Of a stretch of 49,541 nt of DNA, positions 17,612 through 26,590 are shown piece after piece. The position numbers and the translations under genes are program-made. Below the pieces are notes generated by a model. It was not told the DNA's origin, ran no database searches, and was given only the letters and a program-made list of their open reading frames with translations. The stretch's first letter is position 1. Each line of letters opens with the position of its first letter. The stretch comes from Ignavibacteria bacterium CG2_30_36_16 (GTDB lineage Bacteria; Bacteroidota; Ignavibacteria; Ignavibacteriales; Ignavibacteriaceae), in contig MNYQ01000206.1 in NCBI GenBank assembly GCA_001873185.1, positions 1 through 49,541 on the forward strand, read 5' to 3'.

Positions 17612-18100
17612 ATGAATACAAAAAATCCAACTGTCGGAATAATAATGGGAAGCGATTCCGATTTACCAATCATGAAAGAAGCAGCAAGCGTACTTGACGA
17701 ATTTGGAATTGCCTATGAAGTAAAAATAATCTCAGCACATCGTGCGCCTACACATCTGGCGGAATATGCTTCAACAGCTCACAAAAGAGGTTTAAAAGTT
17801 ATTATCGCCGGCGCTGGCGGAGCTGCACATTTACCTGGGATTACCGCGGCATACTCACCGCTTCCAGTTATCGGCATACCGGTAAAATCAAAATCGCTTG
17901 ATGGGTTAGATTCTCTTCTGTCAATTGTTCAAATGCCGGCGGGCGTGCCGGTTGCAACAGTAGGAATTAATCAGGCAAAAAATGCAGGTTTATTAGCAAT
18001 TCAAATAATCGGTGCATCCGAGAAAAATATTCAAGAAAGAATGATTGATTATAAAAAAGAATTGGAAAGTAACTCTCTCAGTAAAAATAAGAATTTGTGA
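17612..18100 (+). CDS. purE: N5-carboxyaminoimidazole ribonucleotide mutase
   Basis: PurE converts N5-CAIR to CAIR in purine synthesis. The 162 residues from ATG 17612 include the class I motifs [22 protein letters not shown] and [11 protein letters not shown]. The start is fixed by TAGGAGATACA just upstream; an in-frame TTG at 17555 would add 19 residues with no family counterpart. Class I PurE normally works with PurK, which is not in the window. The gene stands alone between comEC and the T9SS cargo genes. Confidence 0.94.
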   Translation: MNTKNPTVGIIMGSDSDLPIMKEAASVLDEFGIAYEVKIISAHRAPTHLAEYASTAHKRGLKVIIAGAGGAAHLPGITAAYSPLPVIGIPVKSKSLDGLDSLLSIVQMPAGVPVATVGINQAKNAGLLAIQIIGASEKNIQERMIDYKKELESNSLSKNKNL

Positions 18101-18289
18101 GTATTTGTGGTCAAATATTTGCAGTGAAAAAAAAATTAAAAGTAAGAGGAATTTTTTTTTTGAATTCACCTTTCCCTTCTTGCTTAATTAAACAATTTTT
18201 ATTAATGTTGCCCGAAAGAATTACGGCGGGCTTAGCCATAGTTTTTTTTAACCTTTTGATTAATTAAAATATTTATTGGAGGACTTTTT

Positions 18290-19516
18290 ATGAAGAAAAT
18301 TTCTGTACTTCTTCTTGCCCTTGCTTTATTTGCTACTGTTTATGCCGGTGAAGAAAAGGGAACAAAACCCGGAACTCAAACGAGTACCCGGTACGAATCA
18401 GTTACTATTTCAACTCAAAGAGATGTAATTTTTCAAGAAACTTTTAATGGCAGTAATACAGTTGCAGCTCTTGAAGCACGTGGCTGGGTTGTTATTAATG
18501 CAGATGGAGGCGGAACAACCGCACCGTGGTATCAAGGCTCAACACAAGTATTTAATGCTTTTGAAGGTCCTGATACCGGATACGTTGCTTCAAATTACAA
18601 TGGAGCTAACGGATTCTACATTAACCATTGGCTAATTTCACCTCCGGTTATTGTTTCTGCCGGTGATACACTTTCGTTTTATCATCGTTCTCCCGATGCG
18701 AATCCATATGACGATTCAATTTTCGTACGTTATTCAACAACTGCCGGAACTACTCCTGCCGCTTTCGATCAGACATGGGGGAAATATAGAACCGGCGAGG
18801 CTGGTTGGCAATTATGGACTGGTACATTCAGTCATTCAGGTGCAGTTAGATTCGCAATTCAGTATTACATAACTAATGGCGGTCCCAGTGGAGCTAACTC
18901 TAATTATATGGGATTAGATCTTGTTCAGATAAAAGGTCCGGTTGTTCCTGTTGAATTAACATCATTTAATGCAAATGTTAAAGATGGCGCTGTTGTATTG
19001 AATTGGTCTACTGCAACCGAAACCAACAACACTGGTTTTGAAGTTGAGAAAAAACAAAACGGTCAGTTCTTCTCAATCGGTTTCATCAAAGGAAGCGGAA
19101 CAACTTCTGAATCGAGAAATTACACTTTCGTAGATAACAAAGTTGAAGCCGGCACATACACATACCGGTTAAAACAAATTGATCTTGACGGTTCATTCGA
19201 ATACTCAAAAGCAGTTGAAGTTATAGTTGCTCCTCCTGCAATATTCGCTCTTAACCAAAATTATCCTAATCCATTCAACCCCTCCACTAAAATTAATTTT
19301 AGCTTAGCGGTTGATTCTAAAGTTAGTCTTACTGTTTTCAATATTTTGGGACAGAAAATTTCTATTCTTGCTAATTCTAATTTTGGCGCCGGCGTTCATG
19401 GAGTTGCATTCGATGCAGCAAAATTAAACAGCGGTATTTACATCTATAAATTAGAAGCAGTAGGAATTGACGGCAGCAGATTTACAGCAACGAAAAAAAT
19501 GATGCTTACAAAATAA
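18290..19516 (+). CDS. secreted T9SS cargo with choice-of-anchor J-like domain
   Basis: This 408-residue protein has a signal peptide (MKKISVLLLALALFATVYA). Residues 45-220 form a beta-rich domain (ETFNG…, HWLISPPV, DTLSFYHRSPD) of the choice-of-anchor J/cleaved adhesin type. A linker domain beginning VPVELTSFNANVKDG follows. The last 85 residues, from NQNYPNPFNPSTKINF to KKMMLTK, are the type IX secretion sorting domain. It should be exported and attached to the cell surface. GGAGG lies seven bases before the ATG, and a strong terminator follows. The ligand or function of the J-like domain is unknown. Confidence 0.85.
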   Translation: MKKISVLLLALALFATVYAGEEKGTKPGTQTSTRYESVTISTQRDVIFQETFNGSNTVAALEARGWVVINADGGGTTAPWYQGSTQVFNAFEGPDTGYVASNYNGANGFYINHWLISPPVIVSAGDTLSFYHRSPDANPYDDSIFVRYSTTAGTTPAAFDQTWGKYRTGEAGWQLWTGTFSHSGAVRFAIQYYITNGGPSGANSNYMGLDLVQIKGPVVPVELTSFNANVKDGAVVLNWSTATETNNTGFEVEKKQNGQFFSIGFIKGSGTTSESRNYTFVDNKVEAGTYTYRLKQIDLDGSFEYSKAVEVIVAPPAIFALNQNYPNPFNPSTKINFSLAVDSKVSLTVFNILGQKISILANSNFGAGVHGVAFDAAKLNSGIYIYKLEAVGIDGSRFTATKKMMLTK

Positions 19517-19525
19517 TTTTCAATT

Positions 19526-19555
19526 GCTGCACGGTTTTATTCCGTGCAGCTTTTT
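19526..19555 (+). terminator. intrinsic terminator
   Basis: GCTGCACGG at 19526-19534 pairs with CCGTGCAGC at 19542-19550 across a seven-base loop and is followed by TTTTT. It ends the upstream T9SS cargo gene. Confidence 0.9.
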
Positions 19556-19616
19556 GAATTAAGTTAAGGATCAAAATCCATAATATCATAACTATCATAA
19601 CACATTAGGAGGTTCT

Positions 19617-21857
19617 ATGAAAAAACTTTTTATGATTTTTCTGCTTCTCATCGTAGCTAGTTCTTTAGCCCTTGCTCAAAAAAGGGTTCAAGATATTAGC
19701 CCGAGATTGCTCGATAGAGAAATCAAACCCAATTATCCCACAATCGATGCCCTTTGGGATGTTCAAGCAAATTATGATGCTTTAGTTGTTACAGGCGCAG
19801 CCGGTAATGCTGCTGCAATTTTCCTTCCAACTGTCGGTGAATTCTGGACGTCCAGATGGGCTTCCGCCCTACTTCACAGATGGACGGCAGCAGGCACTTT
19901 AATTGAAGAATTCTCAGTCGCTAACGTTACAGGAGTAAGAGCATTGACTTTTGATGGAACATATTTGTACGCCGGTCAAAATACAACAACTATTGCAAAG
20001 ATTGACCCTGTAACAAAAACTCGTGTAGGTACTATAACCGCTCCACAAACTGTCCGTTATATAACCTATGACCCAACTGCAGATGGCGGAGCCGGTGGTT
20101 TCTGGGTTGGTAATTTTTCCACAAATCCACAATTGATTAGCATGACAGGTGCTGTATTAGCCTCTTTAACTTATGCTGGATTAGGCGTAACAAGTATTTA
20201 TGGCGCTGCTTTTGATAATTATTCCGTAGGCGGTCCTTATCTCTGGTTCTGGGGACAGGGCGCAGGCGCAGCTACTCCACAGAATATCGTTCAAGTAAAT
20301 CCTGCAACGGGTTTACCTACCGGTGTTCAGCATGACGTAATTACAGATATCGGAATAGGCAACGCTTCAGCAATTGCTGGCGGGCTATTTATCAGTACCG
20401 GCATTGTACCAGGTTTTGCATCAATTGGTGGATTGCTCCAGGGTACTCCGGATAAATTATTTGCTTACGAATTAACCTCGACCGGTCCTCCATGCCCGGT
20501 TGGTGTTGCAACAGATCCAACTCCGGCTGATGGCGCAACCGGTATCAGCCGCGAACCAGGAAATGCTTCCTGGACAAACGGCGCTGGCACAACTCAGGTA
20601 GAAGTTTTCTTCGGACCTGCTGGTAGTATGACTTCTATTTATAGCGGCGCTCCTATTACTTCAATAGCTATCCCGGGCACTCCACTTAGCTATTCAACAA
20701 CTTATCAATGGAAAGTTATTGATAAAAATGACACTTGCGCTGGAGCTCCGGCTGCAACATGGTCGTTTACAACATTGGAAGATCCAAATTTAGTTACTGT
20801 ATTTGCCGATAACTTTGAAAGTGGCACAGGTAGCTGGACCATTACAAATGACGGCGGCACATGCGTATGGCAAGTATTTACCGAACCATATCCGAACGCT
20901 TACACAATTCCTAACTCAAGCGGCGGAGTATTTGCTGCTGATGTTGATGAATGCGGAAGCGGTTCAACAATAAATTCAACTGCTACATTAGCTACTCCGA
21001 TTGATGTTTCTATTTATCAGTCAGTAATGCTCTACTTCGATTCCGATTTTAATGCTATTGATGCCGACGATAAGTGCTATGTAGATATTAGCATTGACGG
21101 CGGTACAAACTGGGTTAATGTATTAACCTACGATGGTGTTGATGTTAGAGCTATGCATGAAGCTATTAATCTTTCTGCAACTGCAGCATTACAACCAAGT
21201 CTTCTCATTCGCTTTAAATCAATCCAACCAGGCTGGGATTGGTGGTGGGCAATTGATAACGTTGTTGTTATTGCCTCCGATGCTATACCGGTTGAGTTTA
21301 CCTCCTTTATTGCTTCTTCAAATGAAAGCACAGTTACATTAAACTGGGCAACAGCTACTGAAACCAATAACAGAGGATTTGAAGTTGAGAGAAAAACTAC
21401 CGGTGATTTCCAGGTAGTAGGTTTTGTCCAAGGAAACGGCACAACAACTGAAAGACAAAATTATAGTTTTGTTGATACCGATCTTAATGAGGGAACTTAT
21501 ACTTACAGATTAAAACAAATTGACTTCGACGGAAGAACAGATTATTCTGATTTAGTTGAAGTTATTGTTTCTGTTCCGAAAGTATTCTCTCTCGAACAAA
21601 ATTATCCTAACCCGTTCAACCCATCAACAAAAATTAACTTCAGCCTTGCCGTTGATGCTAAAGTTTCGTTGAAGGTATTTGATGTTCTCGGTCAGGAAGT
21701 TATGACGCTTGTTAACGGTCAGATGGCTGCCGGTCGTCATGATGTACAATTTAATGCAGTAGGCTTAAACAGCGGTGTTTATTTCTACAGAATAGATGCT
21801 ACAGGAGTTGATGGAAATAATTTCTCTTCAGTTAAGAAGATGATTTTAACCAAATAA
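19617..21857 (+). CDS. secreted T9SS cargo with propeller-like, Fn3-like and anchor-J-like domains
   Basis: This 746-residue protein has the signal peptide MKKLFMIFLLLIVASSLALA. Residues 40-300 form a repeat region typical of a beta-propeller (ALTFDGTYLYAGQNTTTIAK, YITYDPTADGG). A fibronectin III/Ig-like stretch (PTPADGATGISREPG…TYQWKVIDKND) is next. A choice-of-anchor J-like domain follows (DNFESGTGSWTITNDGG…WWAIDNVVVIA). It ends with the IPVEFTSFIAS linker and the NYPNPFNPSTKINF sorting domain. AGGAGGT precedes the ATG. The C-terminal 190 residues are clearly paralogous to those of the neighbouring cargo genes. Its role is likely surface exposed; the ligand is unknown. Confidence 0.85.
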   Translation: MKKLFMIFLLLIVASSLALAQKRVQDISPRLLDREIKPNYPTIDALWDVQANYDALVVTGAAGNAAAIFLPTVGEFWTSRWASALLHRWTAAGTLIEEFSVANVTGVRALTFDGTYLYAGQNTTTIAKIDPVTKTRVGTITAPQTVRYITYDPTADGGAGGFWVGNFSTNPQLISMTGAVLASLTYAGLGVTSIYGAAFDNYSVGGPYLWFWGQGAGAATPQNIVQVNPATGLPTGVQHDVITDIGIGNASAIAGGLFISTGIVPGFASIGGLLQGTPDKLFAYELTSTGPPCPVGVATDPTPADGATGISREPGNASWTNGAGTTQVEVFFGPAGSMTSIYSGAPITSIAIPGTPLSYSTTYQWKVIDKNDTCAGAPAATWSFTTLEDPNLVTVFADNFESGTGSWTITNDGGTCVWQVFTEPYPNAYTIPNSSGGVFAADVDECGSGSTINSTATLATPIDVSIYQSVMLYFDSDFNAIDADDKCYVDISIDGGTNWVNVLTYDGVDVRAMHEAINLSATAALQPSLLIRFKSIQPGWDWWWAIDNVVVIASDAIPVEFTSFIASSNESTVTLNWATATETNNRGFEVERKTTGDFQVVGFVQGNGTTTERQNYSFVDTDLNEGTYTYRLKQIDFDGRTDYSDLVEVIVSVPKVFSLEQNYPNPFNPSTKINFSLAVDAKVSLKVFDVLGQEVMTLVNGQMAAGRHDVQFNAVGLNSGVYFYRIDATGVDGNNFSSVKKMILTK

Positions 21858-21880
21858 TTTCTTAGTATTCTTTTTTTACA

Positions 21881-21909
21881 AGCCGGCTCCGAAATGAGCC
21901 GGCTTTTTA
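21881..21909 (+). terminator. intrinsic terminator
   Basis: AGCCGGCTC at 21881-21889 pairs with GAGCCGGCT at 21896-21904 around a six-base loop, followed by a T-run. Confidence 0.92.
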
Positions 21910-22250
21910 TTTTTAAGAAGATTTCGTTTCTGTTTTTTGTTAAAGATTGCTTTCGAATTATACTTTAGAATCTTGAATATTTATTCAAATCTGTTATAAA
22001 CACAATTCATATTCCACCTAAGGGGAACTTTTAAAGGACGTTAGAACTTGATCTATAAACTTATCATCCAGCTGAGACGAAAGGAGAGTATTAGTTCCTA
22101 ATTTTTCCACGAAATGTTGAAGGGAAAAAAAGCTAAAAGAGAAAATGAATAATCCGCTCGTTAACAGACCGAACAAGGAATTCCAAAAGGTGAGGTTAAG
22201 TATAAATTGTTTTCATTTCGAAATTCATTTTCCATTATTCAATTATCGTT

Positions 22251-22270
22251 AATCCGTTGGCTAACGGATT
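22251..22270. repeat. CCGTTGGCTAACGG palindromic repeat
   Basis: AATCCGTT at 22251-22258 is inverted exactly as AACGGATT at 22263-22270. It is a member of the same small palindrome family as 2419, 17452 and 25049. Confidence 0.55.
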
Positions 22271-22506
22271 GTGATTAAGGATTCTCGAAGAGACTATAAA
22301 ATGTCCCGTTATGCAAAATATACTTGTAGCAAGATGAACATCTAAGTTATTCGAAGTTCCATCGGTACTAAATAGAACGATTAATTTTTTATTTAACAAA
22401 CGAAGTGAGGTTAATATCGAATTTCAAAGTTGATTTTTAAATCCAAATTTATTTCGGACAATAGTTTTCATAACATAAATTTAACAGCAAAAATTAATTT
22501 TAATTC

Positions 22507-22537
22507 TTGATTTACTTCACAATTTGAGCTACCTTTA
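22507..22537 (+). promoter_or_regulatory. Bacteroidota-type promoter for a T9SS cargo gene
   Basis: TTGA at 22507-22510, exactly 19 bases, then TACCTTTA at 22530-22537. The ATG at 22581 is 43 bases downstream. Confidence 0.6.
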
Positions 22538-22580
22538 AGACGTTTTTTAAGACAATTTATAACTTTATTCGGAGCATTTT

Positions 22581-24731
22581 ATGAAAAAAATCTTTTCTTT
22601 TTTGATTGCTGCTTTGTTTGTTATTTCCCCGGTCCTCGCGCAAGGCTCAATGATTTGGGAAAAAACAAATGCAGATTATCCATGGATCGCTAACGATAAT
22701 ACGATGCGTGGGCTTACTTACAATGCAGCTACCGGTCATGTGCTTATCTGCAGCAGAACCGGTGCAGCCGCAATTTATGTTTTAGATGCTGCAAACGGTA
22801 ATGTTCTTGATACGCTTGACATGACCGGAGTAGCCGGAGGAATTCTTCCAATCAACATCATTAAAGCTACATCAGATGGCGTAATTTATGGTGTTAACCT
22901 AATTCTTACCGGAACCGGCGTTAGAATTTATCGCTGGGCTAATGAAAGCGCTGTGCCCACAGTTGCATTCAGCGGCGATCTTACTGGACGTTTGGGTGAC
23001 GTTATGGCATTATCGGGTGCCGGCGCCGGAACAGTGCTGTACGTAAGCGGATCGAGTAACACTTTAATACAATTATTTACAACTGCAGATGGAATTAATT
23101 TTACCGCTGCATCTACAATCACAGTTGCATTAGGCGCAGCCCGCGGCGGTATTTCTCCTGTAACAACAGGTGTTTTATCCGATTTATGGATAAACGGCGC
23201 AGGGACAAGCACAATGCACATTGATGCAACCGGTGCAGTTATCAACACTGTTGACGGCGGCGTTATCTCCGGCGGATGGCATAATATTTCTTATAAGATG
23301 TCTGCTAACGGAAGAAAAGTTATCGGAGTTATAGGTAAAAACGATGGTGTTTTAGGGACTTCGGTTCAAATGTTTGATGTTACAAACAGCGAAGTTTACC
23401 CAACATTGTACGGCACGTATCAATTAAGCACCCCTTACATTACAAACGGAAATGCTTCTGCTGATATGTCTATTTTAGATAACGGTGACGGAACTTTTAC
23501 AATCTATTTTGCAATCTCAAATAATGGAGTTGCAGCTTTCAGAACTAATATGGTTTATATCTCTGAAGCACGCGAAGATTTAAACAACGACTTGATACCT
23601 GATAGATTAGACGATACTCTTACAGTAAAGGGTGTTTGCATTTCTCCTAACTATCAAACAAGTAACCGTTCTTATTATATATGGGATGGCACTGCAGGGA
23701 TCGTAACTTTTAAGGGCGGCTTATTAAGCCCCGCTTTACAGCTTGGTGATTATATTCAGTCAACCGGTTTTATTGATCATTATAATGGTTTAACAGAATT
23801 TATACCACTTACCGATTCTAGCTTAGTTGTTCTAAGCGACAGTAACTGGTCAATGATTCCCGACCCAACTGTTTTAACACTTGCTCAATATAAAGCCAAC
23901 GCTGAATATTATGAAGCGCGCCTAATTGCTTTTGCAAACTTAAGCAAAGCAAGTGGAACATGGCCAGCATCCGGAAGCGCTACTTTAAAAGTAACTGACG
24001 GCGTTGATACCGTAGATTACAGAATTGATAGCGATACAGATCTTGATGGGCAGCCCGAACCTCTATGGCCAAGAGATTTAATTGCTCTCGGCAGTCAGTT
24101 CAATAGCTACCAATTAATGCCAAGGTATTATGCGTTAGACATTCTCCCTCCTTTTACTGTCCCGGTTGAATTGACTTCGTTCTCTGCTAACGTAAACAAC
24201 GGCACGGTAGTATTAAGTTGGGCAACAGCAACAGAAACTAATAACAGCGGTTTTGTTGTTGAGAAGAGTGCAGATAACACTTCGTTTTCAAAAATTGGTT
24301 TTGTTAACGGCAACGGTACAAGCGCAGAGAAACATGATTATTCATTCATCGATAAAAATGTTTCCGGAACAAATTATTACCGCCTAAAGCAAATTGATTT
24401 CGACGGCAGTTTTGCTTATTCGACAACAGTAAAAGTTTCCGTTGAAACTCCTGTTTCTTATGGTTTATCTCAAAACTACCCAAACCCGTTCAATCCTTCC
24501 ACAACGATTAACTTTACATTACCGGTTAATGCAAAAGTTAAGGTTACTATTTACAATCTGCTTGGTAAAGAAATTACCACACTTGTAAACAAAGACCTTA
24601 CTTCCGGTTCGCATAATTTTAATGTAAACTTAAAAGAAGTTTCGAGTGGTGTTTATTTCTATACAATTGAAGCTAAGGGTATTGACGGTTCAATCTTCAC
24701 AAACACAAAGAAGATGACGCTGATAAAATAG
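22581..24731 (+). CDS. secreted T9SS cargo with DUF4623-like and OB-fold-like regions
   Basis: This 716-residue protein has the signal peptide MKKIFSFLIAALFVISPVLA. Residues 20-330 resemble the DUF4623 beta-propeller-like family (MRGLTYNAATGHVLICSR). The middle, from about residue 350 (TLTVKGVCISPNYQ…SYYIWDGTAGIVTF) to DGVDTVDYRIDSDTD, looks like a pair of OB-fold-like domains of the kind found in secreted nucleases and DUF5689-type proteins. No nuclease catalytic domain is seen. The VPVELTSFSANVNNG linker and NYPNPFNPSTTINF sorting domain end the protein. It is probably surface displayed. Domain assignments are from pattern recognition only. Confidence 0.8.
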   Translation: MKKIFSFLIAALFVISPVLAQGSMIWEKTNADYPWIANDNTMRGLTYNAATGHVLICSRTGAAAIYVLDAANGNVLDTLDMTGVAGGILPINIIKATSDGVIYGVNLILTGTGVRIYRWANESAVPTVAFSGDLTGRLGDVMALSGAGAGTVLYVSGSSNTLIQLFTTADGINFTAASTITVALGAARGGISPVTTGVLSDLWINGAGTSTMHIDATGAVINTVDGGVISGGWHNISYKMSANGRKVIGVIGKNDGVLGTSVQMFDVTNSEVYPTLYGTYQLSTPYITNGNASADMSILDNGDGTFTIYFAISNNGVAAFRTNMVYISEAREDLNNDLIPDRLDDTLTVKGVCISPNYQTSNRSYYIWDGTAGIVTFKGGLLSPALQLGDYIQSTGFIDHYNGLTEFIPLTDSSLVVLSDSNWSMIPDPTVLTLAQYKANAEYYEARLIAFANLSKASGTWPASGSATLKVTDGVDTVDYRIDSDTDLDGQPEPLWPRDLIALGSQFNSYQLMPRYYALDILPPFTVPVELTSFSANVNNGTVVLSWATATETNNSGFVVEKSADNTSFSKIGFVNGNGTSAEKHDYSFIDKNVSGTNYYRLKQIDFDGSFAYSTTVKVSVETPVSYGLSQNYPNPFNPSTTINFTLPVNAKVKVTIYNLLGKEITTLVNKDLTSGSHNFNVNLKEVSSGVYFYTIEAKGIDGSIFTNTKKMTLIK

Positions 24732-24810
24732 TCTCATATGATACTAACTATAAATAGTGCCCTGCGAACTTTGAGAAAGAGATAAAATTAAGTAGTCACT
24801 TTTCTAAAAA

Positions 24811-24846
24811 AAACCTTCAACGAAATTAATCGCTGAAGGTTTTTTT
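24811..24846 (+). terminator. intrinsic terminator
   Basis: AACCTTCA at about 24812-24819 pairs with TGAAGGTT at 24834-24841 and is followed by six Ts. It lies 80 bases after the T9SS gene stop. Confidence 0.75.
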
Positions 24847-24971
24847 ATCTCAGATAAAAGAATGTCCAAACGTGAGGGAACAAATAGGGGCATTCGATTA
24901 GAGAGTTTCAATGCGATTTAACCAATTAAAATGGCAAGATAAAGACTAAAAGAATGCCGGACTTTAATTAG

Positions 24972-25013
24972 TGTATAATGAAGAATGTATAATGAAGAAT
25001 GTACAATGAAGAA
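24972..25013. repeat. three tandem copies of a 14-bp unit
   Basis: TGTATAATGAAGAA occurs at 24972-24985 and 24986-24999. A copy with one change (TGTACAATGAAGAA) lies at 25000-25013. The third copy is also the left arm of a longer inverted repeat. Confidence 0.85.
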
Positions 25014-25169
25014 TGAATCATTATATTGTTTAAGCTAACGCGTTAAGTCCGTTGGCTAACGGTTACGTATCAATACTATACTTTCATTAAATTAAGACGC
25101 ATCTCTATCAATTGCATATATTGGCAGCCTCCAAAAATCCGTGGATTTGTTCATTCTTCATTGTACATT
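24998..25169. repeat. 20-bp inverted repeat flanking a 132-bp spacer
   Basis: AATGTACAATGAAGAATGAA at 24998-25017 is exactly inverted at 25150-25169. The spacer carries the CCGTTGGCTAACGG palindrome at 25049-25062. Confidence 0.8.
25049..25062. repeat. CCGTTGGCTAACGG palindromic repeat
   Basis: This copy lies in the spacer between the arms of the 20-bp inverted repeat. A second small palindrome, AACGCGTT, lies just upstream at about 25037-25044. Confidence 0.55.
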
Positions 25170-25191
25170 GAGCATTAATGGCTTAACTTTG
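25161..25191 (+). promoter_or_regulatory. Bacteroidota-type promoter for der
   Basis: TTGT at 25161-25164, exactly 19 bases, then TAACTTTG at 25184-25191, an exact match to TAnnTTTG. The upstream box lies inside the right arm of the 20-bp inverted repeat. The ATG is at 25218. Confidence 0.65.
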
Positions 25192-25217
25192 TCAACACAA
25201 ATTTATGAAATCGGAAT

Positions 25218-26528
25218 ATGAAATTACCCTTAGTTGTTATTGTCGGTCGTCCAAATGTTGGAAAATCGACATTCTTTAACCGGCTTGTAGGAAAACGCGA
25301 AGCAATAGTAGATGATAAAAGCGGAGTTACAAGAGACAGAAATTATAGTGAAGTTGAGTGGGCGGGAAAAATATTCCGCCTCATTGATACCGGCGGCTAC
25401 GTGCCTCACTCGGATGATTTGTTCGAGAGAGCGATAAAGGAACAAGTTGAAATTGCAATTGATGAAGCAGATTCAATTTTATTTATGGTTGATGCTCGTG
25501 CAGGTGTAAACCCTGTAGATATTGAAATAGGGAAGATGCTGCGCTCATCAAACAAACCTTTTTACTTAATTGCCAACAAAGTTGATTCTGAAAGTTTTGA
25601 GCCGTCTGCAGCGGAGTTTTACAAGCTCGGTGTAAGTGTGGTTTATGATATTTCAGCCCTTGTAGGGAGAAAAATCGGAGACCTGCTCGATGATATAACC
25701 TCAAATTTTCAGCTTGTAGAAGAGAAAGAGGAAGATCCCAGGCTTAAACTTGCTGTTGTCGGCAGACCGAATGTTGGCAAATCATCTTTAACAAATGCTT
25801 TGCTCGGTTACGATAGAAGCATTGTGACCGATATTCCGGGAACAACACGCGACAGTGTAGATTCAATTCTAAAATATTACGGTGAAGAAATAATATTGAT
25901 TGATACTGCCGGGCTTCGTAAAAAGAAAAGGGTAGACGAGAGTATTGAATTTTATTCCACTATTAGAACATTAAAATCAATTAACGAATGCGATGTTGCA
26001 GTTGTAATGATAGATGCTTCTGAAGGATTTGAAAAGCAAGACCAAAAAATTATTGATGAAGCGGTAAAATTTCGTAAGGGAATTATTTTGGCGGTTAACA
26101 AGTGGGACCTTATTGAAAAAGAAACCAACACTTCCAAAAAATTTGAAGATTCGATGAAAGACCAACTTGGTTCATTAGATTACATCCCGGTTGTCTTTAT
26201 TTCGGCTTTAACAAAACAGCGTGTTTTCAAGCTAATTGATCTATGCAAGCATATTGAAGAAGAGCGGAAAAAAGTAATACCGACAAGTGAGCTAAACGAT
26301 ATTCTTCTTCCGGAAATTGAAAGAAGTCCGCCGCCGTCAACCGGGACGGGGAAAGAAGTAAAAATAAAATATATTACACAAGCGGCAGGTAAATATCCTG
26401 TGTTTTTATTTTTTGCAAATTACCCTAAAGAAATTATAGAGCACTACAAACGCTTTCTTGAAAAAATAATTCGCCGGACATTCGGATTTGAAGGCGTCCC
26501 CATCGTTTTAAGTTTTAAAAGAAAATAA
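25218..26528 (+). CDS. der: ribosome biogenesis GTPase Der
   Basis: Der (EngA) has two tandem GTPase domains and assists 50S ribosomal subunit maturation. Both P-loops are present: VGRPNVGKSTFFNRL near residue 9 and VGRPNVGKSSLTNALL near residue 180. Each has a DTAG/DTGG G3 motif, and NKVD/NKWD G4 motifs are present. The C-terminal KH-like domain ends …GFEGVPIVLSFKRK. The 436-residue length is typical. An out-of-frame ATG at 25205 precedes the true start. The promoter lies 27 bases upstream. Confidence 0.96.
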   Translation: MKLPLVVIVGRPNVGKSTFFNRLVGKREAIVDDKSGVTRDRNYSEVEWAGKIFRLIDTGGYVPHSDDLFERAIKEQVEIAIDEADSILFMVDARAGVNPVDIEIGKMLRSSNKPFYLIANKVDSESFEPSAAEFYKLGVSVVYDISALVGRKIGDLLDDITSNFQLVEEKEEDPRLKLAVVGRPNVGKSSLTNALLGYDRSIVTDIPGTTRDSVDSILKYYGEEIILIDTAGLRKKKRVDESIEFYSTIRTLKSINECDVAVVMIDASEGFEKQDQKIIDEAVKFRKGIILAVNKWDLIEKETNTSKKFEDSMKDQLGSLDYIPVVFISALTKQRVFKLIDLCKHIEEERKKVIPTSELNDILLPEIERSPPPSTGTGKEVKIKYITQAAGKYPVFLFFANYPKEIIEHYKRFLEKIIRRTFGFEGVPIVLSFKRK

Positions 26529-26590
26529 AAACATGTTATGGTACTTGCAGTTTTGCACAACAAACTAAATTTTGATGCAGCGGAGCATTC

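Larger units (their letters stand above)
21910..22580. other. long intergenic region before a T9SS cargo gene
   Basis: This stretch of about 670 bases has no credible gene; the longest frames are short and lack ribosome binding sites. It contains the palindromic repeat at 22251-22270 and the promoter at 22507-22537. A weak pairing of GGAACT (22024-22029) with AGTTCC (22093-22098) could frame a structured RNA, but no known family is recognised. Confidence 0.5.
24847..25217. other. repeat-rich intergenic region upstream of der
   Basis: About 370 bases without a gene. It contains the tandem 14-mers at 24972-25013, the 20-bp inverted repeat 24998-25017/25150-25169, the CCGTT palindrome at 25049-25062 and the der promoter at 25161-25191. 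Confidence 0.6.

Noticed and set aside
22023-22099. Possible structured RNA framed by GGAACT and AGTTCC
   Set aside because: Only six or seven pairs. No riboswitch family motif is recognised and no downstream terminator is associated, so chance pairing is likely.
22142-22255. Short open frame of about 35 codons starting ATGAATAATCC
   Set aside because: No ribosome binding site, no recognisable pattern, and it lies in repeat-bearing intergenic sequence.
24972-25013. CRISPR-like repeat array
   Set aside because: The 14-bp units are directly tandem with no unique spacers and no Cas genes are nearby.
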